Below, in pieces: positions 14,501 through 16,991 of a stretch of 16,991 nt of DNA. The stretch's first letter is position 1. Every line of letters begins with the position of its first letter. Made by a program: the position numbers and the translations under genes. The notes under the pieces are model-generated. The model was given only the letters and a program-made list of their open reading frames with translations, had not been told where the DNA came from and did not search any database. This stretch comes from JBMNSK01 sp050945155 (GTDB lineage Bacteria; Actinomycetota; Coriobacteriia; Coriobacteriales; Eggerthellaceae): contig JBMNSK010000029.1 in assembly GCA_050945155.1 (NCBI GenBank), positions 1 through 16,991 of the forward strand. The letters run 5' to 3'.

Positions 14501-14586
14501 TTCGTGCCTTTTATTCATATAGGCTGAAACAGAAAGGGGAGCAAGATACATTTACCGATTTGTCATTCTTTTGTAATGCGTAGGTT
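14501..14586. repeat. Duplicated leader, copy upstream of OtsAB
   Basis: The partner of 12195-12280 in the same orientation relative to its gene. On the minus strand it offers TTGCTC, a spacer of about 17 bp, then TATATG, and an AT-rich TGAATAAAAGG stretch before the ribosome site. The far end (ACCTACGCATTAC on the minus strand) resembles the final codons of the OtsAB gene itself (ACCTGCGCATTAC), so the duplicated unit includes a scrap of that gene's 3' end. Confidence 0.65.
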
Positions 14587-14754
14587 CTATAGGCGCGCAA
14601 GGTCGTTTTTCTCAAAGAGCTAGCTCTGTTTTTCAGCTTGGTGTGCCCGATATTCTCGAGTTTGTTGCTGCGAACTTGCCTACCGCATATCGTGACGGTT
14701 CCAATCGCGAAGCACGTTCAAACATGGCTCTTGCTAATTCACTCGTTGGTTACT
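14577..14754 (+). pseudogene. Fragment of an iron-containing alcohol dehydrogenase
   Basis: A plus-strand frame open from a stop at 14574 reads ...GVPDILEFVAANLPTAYRDG, then SNREARSNMALANSLVGY. The pattern ENLP-x-A-x-x-D-G-S-(D/N)-x-E-A-R-x-N-M-x-x-A-x-x-(L/A)-G is characteristic of the helical domain of group III iron-dependent alcohol dehydrogenases, just before their metal-binding histidines. Only about 40 family-like residues remain. The N-terminal nucleotide-binding part is missing, the iron ligands are missing, and after VGYC the frame runs into the inverted repeat at 14755. The homology call is by eye. The fragment lies head-on against the truncated aldo/keto reductase, so both were probably broken in the same rearrangement or in successive ones. 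Confidence 0.5.
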
Positions 14755-14793
14755 GCTTGCTAATCCACCACTTCTTCTGGTGGATTAGCAAGC
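14755..14793. repeat. Perfect 16-bp inverted repeat at a gene-fragment junction
   Basis: GCTTGCTAATCCACCA (14755-14770) and TGGTGGATTAGCAAGC (14778-14793) flank a 7-nt loop. The right arm is reductase coding sequence on the minus strand. The left arm creates the premature TAG at 14760-14762. A near-identical direct copy of part of the arm, CTTGCTAATTCAC, lies at 14730-14742 inside the dehydrogenase fragment. Confidence 0.85.
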
Positions 14794-15412
14794 AGACCAC
14801 CGCGGATAGGCTCCATGATAATTACCGGAAGATTATGAGCGTGTACGGCTTCAACGCATTTGCGTGACTGCGTGTTGCCGTTTTCCCAGTCAGCGTAATT
14901 CACTTGAAGCTGCACGAACTCCATTTCGGGATGCGCATTCAGAATTTCATCGAGAGCTTCGGCACTATCATGGTGAGAAAGCCCGATGTGTTTTACTTTG
15001 CCTTCTTCCTTTAATTCTTGTACGAAGTCCCAGATTTTAAACTTGTCGAACACGGCAGTTCGGTTGTTGCCGGTGTTATGGATAAGGTAAAAGTTGAAAT
15101 ATCCCGCCTGCGTTTGTTCAAGTGAAGTGTAAAACATCGTATGCGCTTCTTCGGCCGTGTTCGCTCTCATCCAAGCAGCATTCTTTGTCGCCAGATAATA
15201 CGCATCGCGTGGGTAGCGTTCCACCAGTGCTTGATGGATAGCGTCCTCGGACTGTCCATAGGCACGAGTTGTATCAAAGTACTTGCGCCCTACTTGCAAG
15301 AACACATCAACCATCTTCTTTGTCTGTTCGATGTCGATAGTGCCATCGTCAAGCTTCGGTAAGCGCATAAGCCAAAACCTAATTTAGGGATGTTTTCACC
15401 TAGGTATGCCAA
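14760..15412 (-). pseudogene. Aldo/keto reductase, frameshifted at the N-terminus and truncated at the C-terminus
   Basis: The main frame (15368-14760) encodes MRLPKLDDGTIDIEQTKKMV, then FDTTRAYGQSEDAIHQAL, YYLATKNAAW, FYLIHNTGNN, KHIGLSHHDS and MEPIRGGLLANPPEEVVD followed by a TAG. This is a recognisable AKR-fold oxidoreductase (D, Y and K residues of the NADPH site). The family start is encoded just upstream in another frame (AYLGENIPKLGFG from a TTG at 15412), so joining the two needs one added base near 15369-15371. Family members usually continue for well over 100 residues after PPEEVV, with a second substrate/cofactor region and often Fe-S cysteines; here the reading ends at the inverted repeat. 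Either a decayed gene or, for the frameshift alone, a sequencing error. Confidence 0.75.
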
Positions 15413-15879
15413 GTGAGTCTCATTCTTCGGGATTTGAAGTAGATATGGCGTCTCATATATCGCCTAGTTCTATGTTACTCGTATGGCGCAAGGAGCTTTA
15501 TTGCCATCGTTGTTTTAGAAATAGGGGAACCATGTATTGGGGTATGCAGCTTCACTTTCGTGAGAGTACTAGAATTCTTAAATTTCCAGTTAATACTGAA
15601 ATTGCTTACAGAGATCTAAGCAAAAAAAGCAGTATACGTTCCCAAAAGATAAGACCGGGCTCTTTAGGTTCTCACCCTTTAACTCCCCAACTCTTCACAG
15701 TTCCGCCTTATATCAGGCAAGCTGGCGAAGTTTATTGTAAAATTTCTGCGACAAAACGAAGTGCATTGACCTTATAAGACGCGGTGGAGGAGCACCGTTT
15801 AATTTCATGCTGATGCGCGCAACCTTTTAGTTTTAAGAGCCGCAAAAAGCGTGAAGCATACCGGTGCGCGAACCGAATA
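15413..15879. other. Gene-free stretch upstream of the cytidylyltransferase gene
   Basis: About 470 bases. A 123-codon plus-strand frame (15406-15777) overlaps the reductase start, has no ribosome site and shows no family motif, so it is not called. Near the end, CGGTG-GAGGAG-CACCG (15782-15797) followed by TTTAATTT may be a weak terminator or leader hairpin. TATAAG at 15773-15778 could be a -10 for the downstream operon, but no matching -35 is evident. Confidence 0.35.
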
Positions 15880-16626
15880 ATGAAGGGACTTTCATTGACA
15901 GAAGAAAACAAAGCAAAATCGAAGCATTATCTGCTGCTAATGATGGGTGGTTCAGGCACGCGTTTCGGTGCGCCCATTCCCAAGCAATTCGTCAAGGTCG
16001 AAGGTAAACCAACGTTTAGCTATCTTGTAGAAAAGTATGCGGCTCTCGGCTTTGTCGACAAAATGATTATCGTATGCAACGGAGAGTGGGTCGACTACGC
16101 CAACGAATGGGTAAGTGGTCTGCAACTTGATAATTTAGATTTTACCGTTGTTGCTGGCGGCAGCAGCCGCTCTGAGTCGGTAAAGAATGGCCTTATTGAG
16201 GCTGCTAAAACCGCAACCGACGAAGATTTAATATTCATTCACGACACGACGCATCCCTATGTAGATGACGAACACCTCGATGAACTTGCTGCGGCAGTCA
16301 AAAAATACGGTGGCGCTACCATGGGTGCTTGCCAGTACGATACGGTCTATGGCATGAATCCAGAAACGAGCATGCTTGAACAAGTTATTCCTCGTCAGAC
16401 GGTGGTTTCCGGTGCAAGTCCCGAGGCATTTAAGTTTGGGCTTATCTGGCCGCTCTATTGCAAGATGTCAACGCAGGAGCTTGAGCAATACACCTCAGCT
16501 GGTGCACTTGCTTTAGCTCATGACATACCTATGCAAATTATTCCGACAAACCTTATCAATCTGAAAATTACCTACCGTAACGATATGGATGCATTCATAA
16601 AACTCTTCCACAACTATTACTTTTAG
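15880..16626 (+). CDS. IspD/TarI-family cytidylyltransferase
   Basis: A 248-residue cytosolic nucleotidyltransferase that probably makes CDP-ribitol (or a related CDP-polyol) from CTP and a polyol phosphate. The CTP loop reads MGGSGTRFGAPIPKQF (22-37), followed by VAGGSSRSESVKNGL (91-105), IHDTTHPYVD (120-129), the D-T-V segment (154-156) and NLKITYRND (227-235). These fit the IspD/TarI fold. The family's H-D-A-x-R-P reads H-D-T-T-H-P here, a notable change at the arginine. The ATG at 15880 has no ribosome site, whereas the in-frame TTG at 15895 has AAGGGA 6 nt upstream and may be the true start. The dehydrogenase gene follows with its ribosome site overlapping this stop. That pairing is typical of TarI-TarJ for wall or capsular ribitol phosphate and argues against the isoprenoid enzyme IspD. 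Confidence 0.8.
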   Translation: MKGLSLTEENKAKSKHYLLLMMGGSGTRFGAPIPKQFVKVEGKPTFSYLVEKYAALGFVDKMIIVCNGEWVDYANEWVSGLQLDNLDFTVVAGGSSRSESVKNGLIEAAKTATDEDLIFIHDTTHPYVDDEHLDELAAAVKKYGGATMGACQYDTVYGMNPETSMLEQVIPRQTVVSGASPEAFKFGLIWPLYCKMSTQELEQYTSAGALALAHDIPMQIIPTNLINLKITYRNDMDAFIKLFHNYYF

Positions 16627-16635
16627 GAGCTATCG

Positions 16636-16991
16636 ATGAAGGGCACACAAGTCGAAGACGTCAACAAGATTGTCTACTTAGATCAGCCCGACCCTATACC
16701 GCAAGAAGGCGAAGTAGTCGTAAAGATTCACTACACCGGTGTATGTGGGTCTGACGTTCCGCGTGTTTTGAAGGGGGCTGTCCATTCCTTTCCACAGACA
16801 CTTGGCCATGAGGCATCAGGTGTTGTCTATCAGGTTGGCGCTGGTGTAGACCCTAATCTTATTAGCACACGCGTTTCAGTGTTACCGCTGGTACCTTGCG
16901 GAGAATGCGACGATTGCCAAGCTGGGCATTTCAGTCTCTGTAAGCACTACAGTTTCATCGGTTCTCGTCGACCGGGGACAATGGCAGAATA
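16636..16991 (+). CDS. Zinc-dependent medium-chain dehydrogenase (TarJ/polyol-phosphate type), 5' part
   Basis: Only the first 118 codons are in the window; the gene runs off the right edge. The ATG at 16636 has TAGGAG at 6-nt spacing, overlapping the stop of the preceding gene, so the pair is one operon. Catalytic-zinc ligands C37 (GVCGSD), H58 and E59 (LGHEASG) and the structural-zinc cysteines C88, C91, C94 and C102 (PCGECDDCQAGHFSLC) are all present. This is an active-looking MDR alcohol dehydrogenase of the sorbitol/galactitol-phosphate dehydrogenase group. Next to a TarI-like enzyme the expected reaction is NADPH-dependent reduction of ribulose-5-phosphate to ribitol-5-phosphate. Substrate assignment rests on the neighbour; the Rossmann domain lies outside the window. 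Confidence 0.8.
   Translation, partial: MKGTQVEDVNKIVYLDQPDPIPQEGEVVVKIHYTGVCGSDVPRVLKGAVHSFPQTLGHEASGVVYQVGAGVDPNLISTRVSVLPLVPCGECDDCQAGHFSLCKHYSFIGSRRPGTMAE

Noticed and set aside
15406..15777. A 123-codon plus-strand frame before the cytidylyltransferase
   Set aside because: It overlaps the N-terminal remnant of the reductase, lacks a ribosome site and shows no recognisable domain.

Overview
The window looks like the chromosome of a Coriobacteriia-type actinobacterium: a fused trehalose-6-phosphate synthase/phosphatase, LuxR-type two-component genes with multi-membrane sensors, a COG4260-type SPFH protein, and accessory DNA in the 3' end of an initiator tRNA. The class is an inference from gene content; the genus cannot be fixed from sequence alone. 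Base composition is visibly uneven: about 360-3550 is clearly GC-richer than the rest.

Positions 1-3610 are an integration hotspot. An identical 50-bp segment, the 3' half of an initiator tRNA-fMet (CAT anticodon) plus CCA and a few A's, occurs at 109-158 and 3561-3610. Each copy lacks the tRNA 5' half and each is followed by a hairpin terminator. This fits tandem integrations, with the intact tRNA upstream of the window. Between the copies lie arm-site-like repeats, an excisionase remnant with an in-frame stop, a CocE/NonD-type hydrolase (minus) and a divergent TetR regulator (plus).

Positions 3840-4684 hold a small XRE regulator behind a near-consensus promoter embedded in three copies of a 13-bp repeat, followed by a four-helix membrane protein. 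A convergent 160-residue helical protein of unknown function follows (4864-5346).

Positions 5700-7300 (minus) carry an SPFH protein that seems to lack the usual C-terminal zinc ribbon, then a small lipoprotein, ending at a perfect 13-bp hairpin.

Positions 7697-11474 (minus) form a three-gene signalling operon: a seven-helix sensor with a degenerate kinase region, a competent HisKA_3-type kinase starting 1 nt after it, and a LuxR response regulator. Next come a BLIP-like lipoprotein and the OtsA-OtsB fusion (both minus). These two genes share a duplicated upstream leader of about 86 bp.

Positions 14577-15412 are a gene graveyard: an iron-alcohol-dehydrogenase fragment abuts a frameshifted, 3'-truncated aldo/keto reductase. 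The junction is a perfect 16-bp inverted repeat that looks like a fold-back template-switch event. The window ends with the start of a TarI/TarJ-like operon (cytidylyltransferase plus zinc-dependent polyol-phosphate dehydrogenase), probably for ribitol-phosphate cell-surface polymers.
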